Position numbers and translations under genes: made by a program. Below the pieces are notes generated by a model. The model had not been told where the DNA came from and ran no database searches. It was given only the letters and a program-made list of their open reading frames with translations. DNA of 64,000 bases from Escallonia rubra. Lineage: Eukaryota; Streptophyta; Magnoliopsida; Escalloniales; Escalloniaceae. The stretch covers positions 1 to 64,000 of the forward strand of contig JAVXUO010001786.1 in the NCBI GenBank assembly GCA_033065855.1, in the 5' to 3' direction. Below, piece by piece: positions 9,721 to 21,834 of this stretch. How positions within the stretch are numbered: the first letter of the stretch is position 1; every line of letters starts with the position of its first letter.

Positions 9721-12700
9721 AAATTACCAAAATAGCACCCGATGAGCGGCAAATTACCGAAATGCCCCCGGGGGTTCATTATCACCCTAACGCCCCAAAT
9801 CAGCTTCAAAAAAACCTTTTAGGTGCTTTGCTTACATTTCTGGACTAAGAAGTCATTTGAAAAACTGAAAGGGGCAAAATAACGAAAATACCCCTCTCGG
9901 GAATGCGAATTACCAAAATGCCCCCTGGCATCAGAAAAGCTGAAAAGTTTTTTCAAACGACTTTTAAGCTTCCTGAATTCACTCTTTAAAATAACTTTTC
10001 GGGTGTCTCACACCCTTTCCTGAACTAAAAGTTTTTTAAGCATAAATTTGTGTAATGTAAAATTAGCAAAATAGCCCCCGATGGACGACAAATTACCGAA
10101 ATGTCCCCTGGGGTTCATTGTCACCGCGAATCGGCTTCAAATCAGCATTTCAGGTGCTTTGCTTACATTTCTGGACTAAGAAGTCCTTCGAAAAACTTGA
10201 CACCGTAAAATTACCAAAATACCCCTCTCGGGGTGGCAAATTACCAAAATGCCCCTGGCATCAGGAAAAATCTCAAAAGTGCCTTAAAATGCTATTTTAA
10301 GCTTCCTGAACTGATTCGTGATCTAAAAAGTATTTTACGGATTTTTCGCCCAAAAATCCCAAACCTGTGTCCGGATCGAGCGTTTTTTTTTATAAATTCG
10401 TGAAAAACTGTCTAATTAAGTTTTCACCTTTAGCGACAGTTACGCCCCGCAAACCGGCTTCAAAACAACATTTCAGGTGCTTTGCTTACATTTATGGACT
10501 AAAAAGTTGTTTGAAAAACTTGACACCGTAAAATTACCAAAATACCCCTCTCGGGCCGGGAAATTACCAAAATGCACCCTGGCATCAGGAAAAATCTCAA
10601 AAGTGCTTTAAAATGCTATTTTAAGCTTCCTGAACTCATTCGTGATCTAAAAAGTATTTTACGGATTTTTCGCCCAAAAATCCCGAACCGGTGTCCGGAT
10701 CGAGGGCTTAAAAGCCCGTTTGGCGAACAAAATAGCTAACGGCTTCGGAATGGCCCGAATTCCTGGGAAATGGAACTTCCCAACATCCTAGGGTTCTCAT
10801 AAAAGTTTCGCGTGAAATCGCGCTAGCTTGATATTTTAAATTAGATTGCGAAGTTACAAGGTTCCTCGGATAAGTTAGCCCCTTTCCAGTCTTTGGAAAA
10901 ATCTAAAATTTTTACCTGATACGAATCTTTTAGAAATAACTAGGGTCTCTGTTTCTCACTTTGGCAAAATCTAGCTCTAGCTATTTTTTATAAATTCGTG
11001 AAAAACTGTCTAATTAAGTTTTCACCTTTAGCGACAGTTACGCCCCGCGAACCGGCTTCAAAACAACATTTCAGGTGCTTTGCTTACATTTATGGACTAA
11101 AAAGTCGTTTGAAAAACTTGACACCGTAAAATTACCAAAATACCCCTCTCGGGCCGGGAAATTACCAAAATGCACCCTGGCATCAGGAAAAATCTCAAAA
11201 GTGCTTTAAAATGCTATTTTAAGCTTCCTGAACTCATTTGTGATCTAAAAAGTATTTTACGGATTTTTCGCCCAAAAATCCCGAACCGGTGTCCGGATCG
11301 AGGGCTTAAAAGCCCGTTTGGCGAACAAAATAGCTAACGGCTTCGGAATGGCCCGAATTCCTGGGAAATGGAACTTCCCAACATCCTAGGGTTCTCATAA
11401 AAGTTTCGCGCGAAATCGCGCTAGCTTGATATTTTAAATTAGACTGCGAAGTTACAAGGTTCCTCGGATAAGTTAGCCCCTTTCCAGTCTTTGGAAAAAT
11501 CTGAAATTTTTACCTGATATGGATCTTTTAGAAATAACCAGGGTCTCTGTTTTGTACTTTGGCAAAATCTAGCTCTAGCTATTTGTTATAAATTCATGAA
11601 AAACTGTCTAATTAAGTTTTCACCTTTAGCGACAGTTACGCCCCGCGAACCGGATTGAAAACAACATTTCAGGTGCTTTGCTTACATTTATGGACTAAAA
11701 ATTCGTTTGAAAAACTTGACATCGTAAAATTACCAAAATACCCCTCTCGGGGCGGCAAATTACCAAAATACCCCCTGGCATCAGGAAAAATCTCAAACCA
11801 GCTTTAAAATGCTATTTTAAGCTTCCTGATTTCATTCTTGATCTAAAAAGTATTTTACAAAAGTTTCGCCCAAAAATCCCGAACCGGTGTCCGGATCGAG
11901 CGCTTAAAAGCCCGTTCGGCCAAAAAAATAGCTAACGGATTTGGAATGGCCCGAATTCCTGGGAAATGGAACTTCCCAACATCCTAGGGTTCTCATAAAA
12001 GTTTCGCGTGAAATCGCGCTAGCTTGATATTTTAAATTACACTGCAAAGTTACAAGGTTGCGCGTATCAGTTTACCCATTTCCATTCTTTGGAAAAATCT
12101 GAAATTTTTACCTGATACAGATCTTTTAAAAATAACTAGGGTCTCTTTTTTGCACCTTGGTAAAATCTAGCTTTAGCTATTTTTTATAAATTCGTGAAAA
12201 ATCCTAATTTTGACGCCCTAAAAAATCGCTATTTTGGAATCTTTCGAATGTAATACCCCGATTTGTAAAAACGTAATTTTGACGCCCTAAACACGAATTT
12301 TAGACTATGGTAAGAACAATTTAAGCGTAACACAATTTAAACAATCAATTGGTAAGAACAATTTGAAATTAACATTGAATTATAAGAAAATTCAAAATAC
12401 TTACTTGTTTTGACTTGATATATTTAACGAAAAATCCACCGATCTTCTAGCGGTTAGCCACCGATCTTCTAGCGTAAATTTTTTTTGTTTGTATTGTTGT
12501 GGAGATTATGGAGGTGGGATATGGAGAATGAGGAGATTGGAAGAAATGGTTCGGGGAGAAGGGATTTTATAGAGAGAAAAAGTGAGGGAAAAAGAAGAAA
12601 GAAGACGGACAAAAATTGTGCCCGTGAGTGAGCAGTAGGGTGGGGGGAGGTGGAAATGACATGTGGGGGTGGGGGGAGGGGGGGGAAATGACACGTGGGG

Positions 12701-13314
12701 GGAAGGGGGGCATCACGGGGGGAAAGGACAATGGGGTGGGGGCCAAGGGGGGGGGGGGCTTTTCTCTTTCTTTCTAATTTTTCGAGAAAAGAAAGGGCCC
12801 GAATGCACAAAAAAAAAATAAAGGATGGGGGAAAGGAGGGGTGGGGGCCACGGGGGGGGGGGGGGAAGGAAAGGTGGGGGCTAGGGGGGGGAAAGGACAC
12901 TACGGCCGTGATTTTTGACCGGAGGAGGGGTGGGGGCCACGGGGGGAGGAGGGGTGGGGGCCACGAGGGGGAGAAAGGACAAGTGAGCCTTTCTCACAAT
13001 TGCCAATCGCAACAAAGAGGGGCGATTGGGCTTTTGTGCCGTGATTTTTGACCGGAGGAGGGGTGGGGGCCACGGGGGGAGTAGGGGTGGGGGCCACGAG
13101 GGGGGAGAAAGGACGAGTCAGCCGTGATTGTTGACCATTTTTTCTCACAATTGCCAATCGCAACAAAGAGTTGCGATTGGGCTTTTGTGCTTCAATAATT
13201 CCAATCCCAACTCTTTGTTGCGATTGGGTTTTTGCCTTTTTTATACAATCGCCGCTAAGAGCAGCGATTCGGTAGAGAAATAATGTTTTTCCCACCGGTA
13301 GATGTGGATCGCCC

Positions 13315-13315
<1 letters not shown>
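9720..13315. repeat. Right terminal inverted arm of the MULE
   Basis: Inverted copy of the left arm. The outer 1.1 kb (12,200-13,315) matches 207-1,310. The inner part carries three full units of about 598 bp plus a partial, more diverged one at about 9,720-10,390. Unit landmarks (TATAAATTCG or variant) are at 10,391, 10,989, 11,587 and 12,186. The right arm is therefore longer than the left by part of a unit. Confidence 0.9.
12640..13130. repeat. G-rich minisatellite in the right arm
   Basis: Inverted counterpart of the C-rich block in the left arm. It has long G runs on the + strand (for example 12,673-12,683 and 12,852-12,864) and repeated GGAGGGGTGGGGGCCACG. Confidence 0.8.

Positions 13316-13316
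<1 letters not shown>

Positions 13317-13366
<50 letters not shown>
13317..13366. repeat. (AT)n tract, right insertion flank of the MULE
   Basis: About 50 bp of alternating A and T, about twice the length of the left tract. Open frames of alternating Tyr and Ile across it are artefacts. Confidence 0.9.
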
Positions 13367-13368
<2 letters not shown>

Positions 13369-13512
13369 CAGTGACTACAAGCCAAAGATGTACACCATTA
13401 CCGTGTACTTGTAACCAGCGGCCCAAAATTCATGACATCCCCATCCTTTGTGAGACCATATTTCCACATCTACCAGCAGTTGGAGCTACAGGCTTAAAAA
13501 TTCATAGGAGCA

Positions 13513-13690
13513 CTATGACAGATGAATCGCTTCAGTCGGCGCTTCAGACACACCAGACTGCACAGGATCAAACCAATCCTGGTGTAACAAGACGGCCTGG
13601 TGTACGAAAACGGCATCTTGACTAGCATAAGATGCCAATGCCTGAGCCAGACTCTGGAAACGCTCATTCCCTTGTGCAATATTGGTGGCC
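13513..13690 (-). pseudogene. Possible terminal exon of an unrecognised host gene
   Basis: An open frame on the - strand enters from the LTR side and ends at a TAG at 13,515-13,513. The part outside the LTR reads as ordinary protein (for example SLAQALASYASQDAVFVH and LLHQDWFDPVQSG). The sequence beyond the stop, down to the (AT)n tract, looks like a 3' untranslated region. A splice-acceptor-like CAG stands at 13,693-13,691. If this is real, element 1 landed in the upstream intron or exon and the MULE in the 3' end. I do not recognise the protein and found no matching upstream exons right of 55,843. It may instead be a transduced fragment or chance. Confidence 0.35.
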
Positions 13691-14323
13691 TGTGAAAATC
13701 TACTGACCAATGAATTATGGAGACGTGTGCGAGAAAAGGTTAAAAGATAAATGGAGTATTAAACTAAGGACATTTAGGAGGTGAGTAGTAATAATACGTC
13801 TTTAGTAATGACGTAATGGCAGTTTACGGCAGTTGAGATAATGACGTGAGAACTGTTTGTGACGTGGCCTGTGATGCAGGTTTTGGCGGCAAATTGAATG
13901 GAAATCGGTACAGCTGTCAATAGGAGAGAGATCACAACAACAGTTATGGAAGATGTAGACGGATAGTTTCATTTTGAAAAGAATTGGAGCGAAGAATAAA
14001 AGGAGAGACGGGGCACCATCATCATCAACACACAATTAAAGATTTGCTCAACATTTTTTTTCTTCTCTTTTTTTCTTTCTTTAACTTTGTGAAGGCTTTG
14101 TTTCACTTTGCCTTATATCGATAGAGGCTCCTGTATTCAGTGCACACATCAGTTCATTTATAAAAGTTGTCTTTGTCTTAGGTGCGCGCATTCTGTATTT
14201 TGACTTCTATTTTACCAAAGTTTCCAATTTTAGTTTCCTCTGTCAAAGTTTCCCATTTTAGAGAAGTTCTCAGATAAGAGGCCAAAAGGAATCCACATTA
14301 ATTGGAGCTTGCCATCCAGTACA
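13679..14323 (+). repeat. 5' LTR of element 1
   Basis: Matches 55,139-55,843 from near its start (TATTGGTGGCCTG, compared with TGTTGGCCT in the 3' copy) to its end (CCAGTACA, compared with CCAGTGTA). It is followed by TTTGGCACACCCACTTAGG, which fits a primer-binding region. The exact left edge may be off by about 12 bp. Confidence 0.75.
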
Positions 14324-15633
14324 AAAATTTGGCACACCCACTTAGGACTGTTCAATCTAAAAGGTGAAGCATGCCTAGTACGAGGAGTCATGTCAGAATT
14401 AATGGAGCCAATAATGGCACTGTAAACAATGCTACCGGTAATGGAGGTAACGTGGAGAAGCAACAAGGATTGCTCCAACTATTATTGGTTCGAACGAGAG
14501 TGTAGGTTTCAACAATGATGTTCCTAATGCAGGAAGTTCTGCTGAAAGGAATACCACTGTCAGGGTTGATACCAACACTGTAATGGCAGTTGGTGGAACT
14601 GAAGCGATCGACAGGAACGACCAGAAGATGGGCCTCTTGATGGGCCATGTTAGTTCCTCGGCTCAAATACTTACCACCGTATTATCTCAATGAATGACTA
14701 TTCTGCAAGGACAAGGGATGGCTTTTAGTAAAACAACAAGTAGTCAGGAACAATCAAATTCCAGAATAATGGAAGAAATGAGGAAATTGATAGAAGAATG
14801 GAATGCCTCTGGAAACGAGTTGCTTAAAGATTAATCAGAAGAAATGCAGAGACAAACTTCGTCCATTGCCAAAATAGTGGACGTAACACTACAAAAAGGC
14901 AAAGCTCCCCTAAACCATTTTGACGAGGCGGTAGAGGCGGATGTCTCTCCCATAAGGATATAAACCATGGTAAGGCAGCCAAACTGCTTAAGTTTAAATC
15001 ACCCAAATGAATCAAGCTGGTTCATTCCCAATCCAATCGATAGTGGTGACCCTGGGCCAAGCAGAAGGAATACTGCAAAAGCAAATGGGTCAAATGGGCC
15101 CTCAACTTGACCTAATAACAAAAGGGTATCGAGAATTGGGACTGGCTAAGGGGTTCCTGGCCAAGGAGGTGAGAATGCCTATACTCCTCCCTATAAAATA
15201 GGAGCAGAGGGGGTGCCCCGATTTGACAATCCAACATTCGAAGAAGTTGGTGGAGTTATGAGGCCGACTGGCCTTGAAGATAAAGAGATGAAAGGCTTGC
15301 GAATAGGAACACAACCACATCATGAATTCAATCATGTCAATGCGGGTCAGGGATATAGGCTTGTCAATAGGCTTGTATATAGAAAACCGTATCCCGCTAT
15401 GATCGATCAAATGGATGTTCTAAGGGGAATTAAAATCCCAGAGTTTGGTCTTTTCCGTGGGGAAGGAAATCAGTGAACGATTGAATACATTATGAGGTCC
15501 ACCTTCCAATGTGGTGAACCCGGTCCAAACAAGTGGGTAAAACTAAAATGGCTCCAATACTCGTTGATTTGAGTTGCTTTTTTAGTGGTTTGCCAATATA
15601 ATTCTGTGTTCTCTTGGAGAGACTTGAACCCGT
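14324..15633 (+). pseudogene. Fossil gag region of element 1 (left part)
   Basis: After the primer site a broken gag-like reading region runs up to the insertion point of element 2. A stretch near 15,400-15,520 resembles the conserved gag core of Tat-type elements (PEFGLFRGEGNQ). The region is interrupted in many places and continues past element 2 at 30,207. Confidence 0.6.
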
Positions 15634-16623
15634 TGTAGACACCAAAAAATTATTTTACTAGTCAACAGTAAATAATTTAGTGTCTAGTCAATTATTCACC
15701 GCCGCGGAAAATACAGGTCAAGATGCGGACTTGGGGCCAAGCAAAAGAACGGGCTCGAACCAAAGTTAAATTTGAAGAACCAGTCCAGGTAAAATTATGC
15801 GGTCCAGCCCATGGTCTTGTTACCAGAAAAGTCAAATTTCACTAAAATCATTCCCAAAATTAAATGGAGACAAATATCCATTTAATTGGTCCAATCGGAT
15901 GATTAAGGGGACAAAAATCTCATTAATTACAAAGTCAAAACTCAAATTACGGATTTTCCAAATTTAAGCCTGCCATCTTGCCTATAAATAAAGGGCTTGA
16001 GGTAGTAGATAAGGGACACACAGAGGGTCTCAGCATCAAAGCCAAAGCTCCGCCGAAACTCTGTCGTCTCCCAGGTTGTGCTTCATTTAAAGAACAATAC
16101 ATACTAAATTAGTGTCGTTCTTTAATTGAGCACCTCTGACACACGGAGTCCTCGCAAACAAGTTAGCGCTCTGCCGGAAATTTTGTGCAAGCACATCAAC
16201 CTCGAGAATTACCCTCCACTCGAAGAACAATACGCACTAGTTTAGTGACGTTCTTCAATCATTCTCAACAACGAAGAGTAAATCTCTCTCTGATCCTAAA
16301 TATCAAAGGAGATTCGCCTTCAACCTGGGTGATTCCGCAAGTCAAGAATTGCCGCCTTGTTTGGGATAAAGCTTCGAAGCCCTCGAGCAATCACCACTTC
16401 CACGATCTTTCAACCGTGAAGATTGAAGAAGCTGAAATCCACGTTTCAAGATCAAGCTATTTTAGCCCTTGGATTGTGACTGAACCGGAGATCGAATCAG
16501 AGGATTTTACATTTATTGTGTAAAAATCACAGAGTGGTGTAACCTATAATTTAAATTTGATAAATTGAATTAGATGCAATTATTTCTTGTCTCGCAGATT
16601 TAGACACGAAATTTGTGTGTACA
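15634..16623 (+). repeat. 5' LTR of element 2
   Basis: 990 bp, TG...CA ends. A TATA box (TATAAATA) at 15,983-15,990 is followed by a 5'-leader-like stretch, so the LTR promoter is still visible. The duplicated CCCGT is at 15,629-15,633. Confidence 0.92.
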
Positions 16624-16703
16624 AATTTTTGGCACGCCCGGTGGGACCACTCTGCCTTTCATCTTCTTCTCCATAAGAAAATCAAAGCCTACACTACAAG
16701 TCA

Positions 16704-18180
16704 ATGACGTCAAATACTTCCGAGCATCATTTCAATTTGCCGGTTATGATGACTAGTGCCATTTCACTTGAAGAGCAACTGGCCGCTATGTCTCGTGCAA
16801 TTGAAAAACTGACAAAGACGGTAGAGGAAAAAGATCTTCAGATTGCAAACTTGATGAACAAGTTGGAATTGAAGAAGAGTGGAGAATCAAAGTCGGGTGA
16901 CGTTGGTGATGCAGACGAAGCTCTTGAGCAAGATGATACCGATGAACATCCTGATGCATCTACCTTCGGCGGACATGAAAACAAGGAGAACAAGTTCATC
17001 TCTGCGGCTTCCCTGTCTGTCCAACAGCTGCAAGAAATGATAGCAAACACAGTCAAGGCTCAATACGGAGGACCGTCTCCCGACACTCTCATGTACTCGA
17101 TCGAAGCCTTATACAAAGAGAATCAACAACATGAGAATGCCAGCCGGGTATCAACCGCCTAAGTTTCAATAGTTTGATGGGAAGGGCAACCCAAGGCAGC
17201 ACGTCGCCCATTTCATCGAGACTTGTAACGATGCTAGAACAGAAGGGGACCTCCTCGTGAAGCAGTTCGTCCGATCTCTCAAAGGGAACGCCTTCGATTG
17301 GTATACAGACTTGGAGCCCGAGTCGATAGACTGTTGGGAAGAAATGGAATGTGAGTTCCAGAATCGTTTCTACAACACCCGTCGTTCTTTGAGCATGATG
17401 GAACTTACGAACACCAAGCAACAAAAAGAAGAGCCTGTAGTGGATTACATCAACAGGTGGCGAGCTTTGAGCTTGGACTTTAAAGAAAGACTGTCCGAAG
17501 CCTCTGCCGTAGAAATGTGTATGCAAGGCATGCACTGGGGGCTCCTATACATTTTACAAGGTAACAAACCCCGTACCTTTGAGGAGCTGGCAACACGAGG
17601 CCACAACATGGAGATCACCATAGCAAGTCACGGTGGAAGTAATCCACAAATAGGTGACCCCCGTGAAGACACCAGAGAAGCGAGATGGCGGTGGGGTTCA
17701 AAAGCAACCACAGAAGATTCAATGGTTGTCACGACAACTCCATTGAAGAACTCCGATAAACATAGAAAAGAGAAACAAGACAAGAAGAAAAATCAGCCCC
17801 AAGGGAGAGAAAGTCAATGGCCAAGGCTGAAAGAGTTATGGAAAAAAGTCTATCCTTTTTCAGACTCAGAAGTCTCAGGGATACTAGACTTCCTACTCCA
17901 ACATAAGCTTATTGATCTCCCTAAGTTGAAACGCGCGGAAGAGGCGAGGCAAGATAACAACCCGAGGTACTGCAAGTACCACCGACTCATCAGTCATCCT
18001 ACCGAAAAGTGCTTCACACTCAAAGAGGTAATTACAGACTTGTCTAAAAAGGGCAAAATCCATCTAGATGACGAGGAAGTTCAAGAATCAACAACGCTTC
18101 CATCATCTTTGGATTTGTACTCTCTTCGGCTTCTTGTCAGCAGCAAGAGAACAGATCGCCTAAAGCCTCCGTAATGGAGG
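16704..18180 (+). pseudogene. Fossil gag of element 2
   Basis: A nucleocapsid/capsid-type gag reading region. The N-terminal part (from 16,704) has a coiled-coil-like stretch (LAAMSRAIEKLTKTVEEK). The conserved retrotransposon gag core follows from about 17,180, with motifs such as FVRSLKGNAFDWYTDLE and VVDYINRWRALSLDF. This gag type is common in plants in elements without pol. Two or more breaks, so not functional as it stands. No protease or reverse transcriptase follows. Confidence 0.8.
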
Positions 18181-18339
18181 CATCGAAAGCTTGAAAGATC
18201 CCTCAAAAGACTCAACATCCCTTTTGAAACTCCTCGAAATGTGAAAAGGTCAAGCCTTCACAAGGGATGCACTAAAATCATATCCAAGATCAAGTTCTAC
18301 GGCCCCTGGGGATTAAAAGAAAAAAAAGAAAATCAAGTA

Positions 18340-18870
18340 TGTTTTCTTCATCCCATCAAGCTTCAAGCCCCGATTCGAAGGTCAACGTCATATCGTCTGG
18401 TTGAAGATCAAGCTTTGAAGGCCTTCAACTAGCTGCAAGTCGTCTTCATCCGATCAAGCTTCAAGCCCAGATTCGAAGGTCAAAGTCGTACCATCTTGTT
18501 GGAGATCAAGTTTTGAAGCCCTTCAACTAATTGCAAGTCTTCTTCATCCAATCAAGCTTCAAGCCCGGATACGAAGGTCAAAATTGTATCGTTTGGTTGA
18601 AGATCAAGCTTTGAAACCCTTCAACTAGCTGCAAATCGTCTTCATTCGATCAAGCTCGATGCCCGAAGTGAAGACCGAAATCAAAGATCACAGCTTCTCG
18701 GCACGAGCTTAAACTGCACGATCAACGCTCCTCAGCACGAGCTTAAACTGCACGATCAACGCTCCTCAGCACGAGCTTAAACTGCAAGATCAACTTAATG
18801 CTCCGCAGCACGAGTTTAAACTGCATGAACAACGCTCCTCAGCACGAGCCTAAACTGCAATATCAATGCT
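18340..18870 (+). repeat. Two tandem arrays in element 2 (98 bp and about 34 bp)
   Basis: The landmark CAAGCTTCAAGCCC (last copy diverged) recurs at 18,357, 18,455, 18,553 and 18,651, exactly 98 bp apart. A second array follows at about 18,700-18,870, with GAGCTTAAACTGCA at 18,705, 18,739 and 18,773 (34 bp apart) and two looser copies. Non-coding. Confidence 0.88.
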
Positions 18871-19040
18871 CCTGGCCCGTACGAACAAAACTGTGAACGA
18901 CCCAACCTTCAAAAAGAAAAAAAAGTTGACAGTCTATAATCAAGTCTTAAGGCTAATTGTTCTGTCATGCCGATCATAAGGAATGCGGAAGTCTTGTTGA
19001 GTCCAAACAATGGGGGGCAAGTCTAACAGTGAGTCTTAGA
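18871..19040. other. Non-coding junction, end of element 2 own sequence
   Basis: Ordinary non-coding sequence between the tandem arrays and the chromovirus remnant, with one purine tract (AATGGGGGGCAA) near 19,010 that resembles a polypurine tract. No gene seen. Confidence 0.4.
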
Positions 19041-20566
19041 CTTGCCGAGCTCTGACTGTTGAAATGCAGGTCAACTGAAGAGCATGAAAAAGAAGATCAG
19101 GAAGGCCCTTACCAGGGACCCGGTTGCCCAACTACTGCTGAAACTGATTGAGAGCGGTAAAACTCGATAGTTTTGGGCAAGAAGATGGTTTGCTGATGAC
19201 CAAAGGAAGACGGGTATACGTCCCCAGAGTTGATGATCTGAGACGAACATTGATTCGAGAATGTCATGACACCCTTTGGGTAGGCCATGCCGGAGGAGAA
19301 AGAACATTAGCTCTCATTCAACAAGGTTACTACTGGCCTCAAATGGGGGATGAAGTGCAGGAGTATGTGAAGACATGCCTTACTTGTCAGCAGGACAAGG
19401 TGGAGCGTAAGAAGAAAGCAGGGTTACTACAACCGCTGCCGATCGCCAAGAGACCGTGGGAGAGTGTGTCGTTGGATTTCCTCACTGGTCTGCCAAAGGT
19501 TGAAGACTTAGGCACGATTCTTGTTGTCGTTGATCGGTTTAGCAAGTATGCGAGCTTTATCGCAACACCCAAGTATTGCTCAGCCGAAGACACATCGTAA
19601 CTTTTCTTTAAGTATGTGGTGAAGTATTGGGGCATGCCTCAAGACATTGTCAGTGATCGGGACTCCCGCTTCACTGGAAACTTTTGGACTGAACTCTTTA
19701 AGTTATTTGGATCCCAACTTTCGATGACTTCAAGTTATCATCCAGAATCAGACGGTCAGACGGAGCGGTTCAATTCCATGCTAGAAGAGTACCTCCGCCA
19801 TTTTGTCAGTGCAACACAGAAAAATTGGGTCAAGATACTGGACGTTGCCCAGCTGTGTTTCAACTCACGCAAAAGCTCTTCGACAGGGAAGAGTGCTTTT
19901 GAGATTGTGAATGGACAACAACCGTTACTTCCCCACATGGTAAATGTCCCCAACGCAGGAAAATCTCCAAGGGCCATAAGCTTCAGCGAAGAACGGAGGC
20001 AGAATATAGATCTAGCTCACTCCTACCTAGAGAAAGCAGCCAGAAGAATGAAGAAACACGCCGACAAGAACATGAGATCTCAGGAGTTTAACGTGGGCGA
20101 CAAAGTTATGGTTAAGCTACTGCCACAAGATCGCAAATTTCTAAGGGGAAGAGACTCGTCTTTTGCAGAAATATGAGGGACCCCTGACTATAGTGAAGAA
20201 GATGGGCAAGATGGCTTACAAAGTTGATCCGCCATATTGGTGGAGCCGCTAGCTCCATCCCGTCTTTCATGTCAGCATGTTGAAGCCATTCTATGAAGAC
20301 ACAGTAGACCCTTCCAGGGGCCAAATCAGGAGACCAAGACTCAAACCCAAAGCGGCAGGAAAACGAGTTGCTGAAGCTATTTTGAATGATATAGTGATTA
20401 CAGCATCCCGTAAGCGCCATCAAGAGTACCTAGTCAAGTGGCAGGGATATATGGATGAAGAGAACACTTGGGAACGAGCAGCAGACTTGTCAGCCTACAC
20501 CGACAAGATTGAAGCCTACCACATGCAGAAGTTGACGAGGGCGTCAACAACTCTAGTGGGGGAGAA
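19040..20566 (+). pseudogene. Fossil chromovirus pol end: integrase and chromodomain
   Basis: Starts in the end of an RNase H-like region. Next come an integrase zinc-binding region (CHDTLWVGHAGG, CLTCQQDKVE), the integrase core with PWESVSLDFLTGLP, VSDRDSRF and HPESDGQTERFN, and a chromodomain near the end (EYLVKWQGYMDEENTWE). A chromodomain places it among the chromoviruses of Ty3/Gypsy. The gag, protease and reverse transcriptase parts and the 5' LTR are absent. Several breaks. Confidence 0.85.
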
Positions 20567-21249
20567 TGTCACGGGCTGCCCCTTGCACCCGCCTAGCACC
20601 ACGCCCATCCTGCACAGTGCCCCTGCGCCCATCCCACACGTGCCCATGCGCCCTCGCAAGTTCTTCAAGTCTCGCGCCCATGCGCCCGTCAAGCACAGCG
20701 CTCGCGCGCCCAACTGTAATGCCCATGCACGTCAAAAGCCAACCGTGAAGATCTGAAGATCCAGGCGTGCGTGCGTTTTTGCTCAATTTTGGTGGAGATC
20801 ACCCTTGTATATATTTAAGTTTCCCTGTAAAATTTCAAGTCATTCCGAGTCGTATTTCTCTAAAAAGGGGCACTATGACTCCTCGCACATAGTAACGTCT
20901 ACTACTATCGCTTAGGAAAATCCTCTTAGTGGTATTATATGGGAGTACATCTACACCCATACCCGAGAATCCATTGCTTTGTTTTAGCTTGCCTGTTTAG
21001 CTAGATTACACACTGTGGATGCAAACAAAGCCTTCTGTAAGTTGTAACGATGATGTTGAAGTAATGAGAATATTTGGGACCGTTTTGCCCTTGTGTTGAA
21101 ATTTACTTCTTTGTGCACTGTTTTATGCAATGTTGATGCACTGCTTGCTGTAGATTGTTGACATTTGTTGGCGGACTCTTCTTGCAAGAGGCAAGTCGAG
21201 TGCCACACACAGTTTCCTTTGTGCCATCAAAGGCCACCGTGTGTCACAT
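20567..21249 (+). repeat. Likely 3' LTR of the chromovirus remnant
   Basis: Starts TGTCACGGGCTGC right after a purine-rich GTGGGGGAGAA and ends near TGTGTCACA. The C-terminal reading frame of pol runs into its first 190 bp, which is seen in some chromoviruses. No second copy is present in the window, so the boundaries rest on end motifs only. Confidence 0.55.
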
Positions 21250-21834
21250 GGGTCAGCCATGAACAGTTCGTTCAGCCAAATTAATGATTCGCCGACACTC
21301 GCCAGATATTATTTTCTGGATGAAAACTAAGATGGCGAGTGGGTTACTTGATCATAAATTTCTTCGTTTGGGTTTTCAGAATTCCGTAGGCTTAGATCCT
21401 GTAGGTAAGTCGGGAGGAATTTGGCTGGGATGGAGATCTCCTATTTCCTTAAGTATCATCATTTGTGAACCTCATCTTATCCTTACTCAACTGTCGGGCA
21501 CCGATTTTGCTGGTGAATATTTGGCCTTTGTGTATGGTCATCTGACAATTAGCCATCGGTTGGAAACGTGGCAAAGGCTGTTGTCACATCTTGTACCCTT
21601 TTGTGGACCCTTGTTGTTGTATGGTGATTTTAACCAGGTTACTTCTCCTTTTGAGAAATTGGGACATCATTTATCCTATATACCTGGGGCCAATTACTTT
21701 AAGGACTTTCTTGCAACCTTGGGTCTGTTGGCCTTCATTGCCAAGGTCCCTTATTTACGTGGACTCGGGGTTTACCTCGCAAGAAAATGGTGTATGAAAA
21801 ATTGGATCGTGCCCTTTGTAACATTGCCTGGTTA

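Larger units (their letters stand above)
207..13315. mobile_element. Large Mutator-like element (MULE) with PMD-ULP1 gene and transposase
   Basis: A DNA transposon of about 13.1 kb. Its outer ends are inverted copies of each other: the left end begins GGGGCGATCCACATC and the right end is its complement with one extra G/C. Between the arms are a spliced PMD-Ulp1 gene (3,242-6,110, +) and a FAR1-type transposase (9,605-7,305, -), with convergent 3' ends. Mutator-like elements carrying Ulp1-like genes are known in plants (the Kaonashi type in Arabidopsis and related elements). The two arms are very similar by eye, so the insertion is not ancient. The PMD-Ulp1 gene reads through without a break. 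The transposase has one in-frame stop, so this copy may need a helper. The position of the ends inside (AT)n is uncertain by one or two bases. Confidence 0.9.

Noticed and set aside
13241-13625. Open frames with long Tyr-Ile runs
   Set aside because: Direct translation of the (AT)n tract.
19040-20566. Integrase as part of element 2
   Set aside because: It has a chromodomain and its own LTR-like end, unlike the gag type and LTRs of element 2, and the protease to RNase H part is missing.
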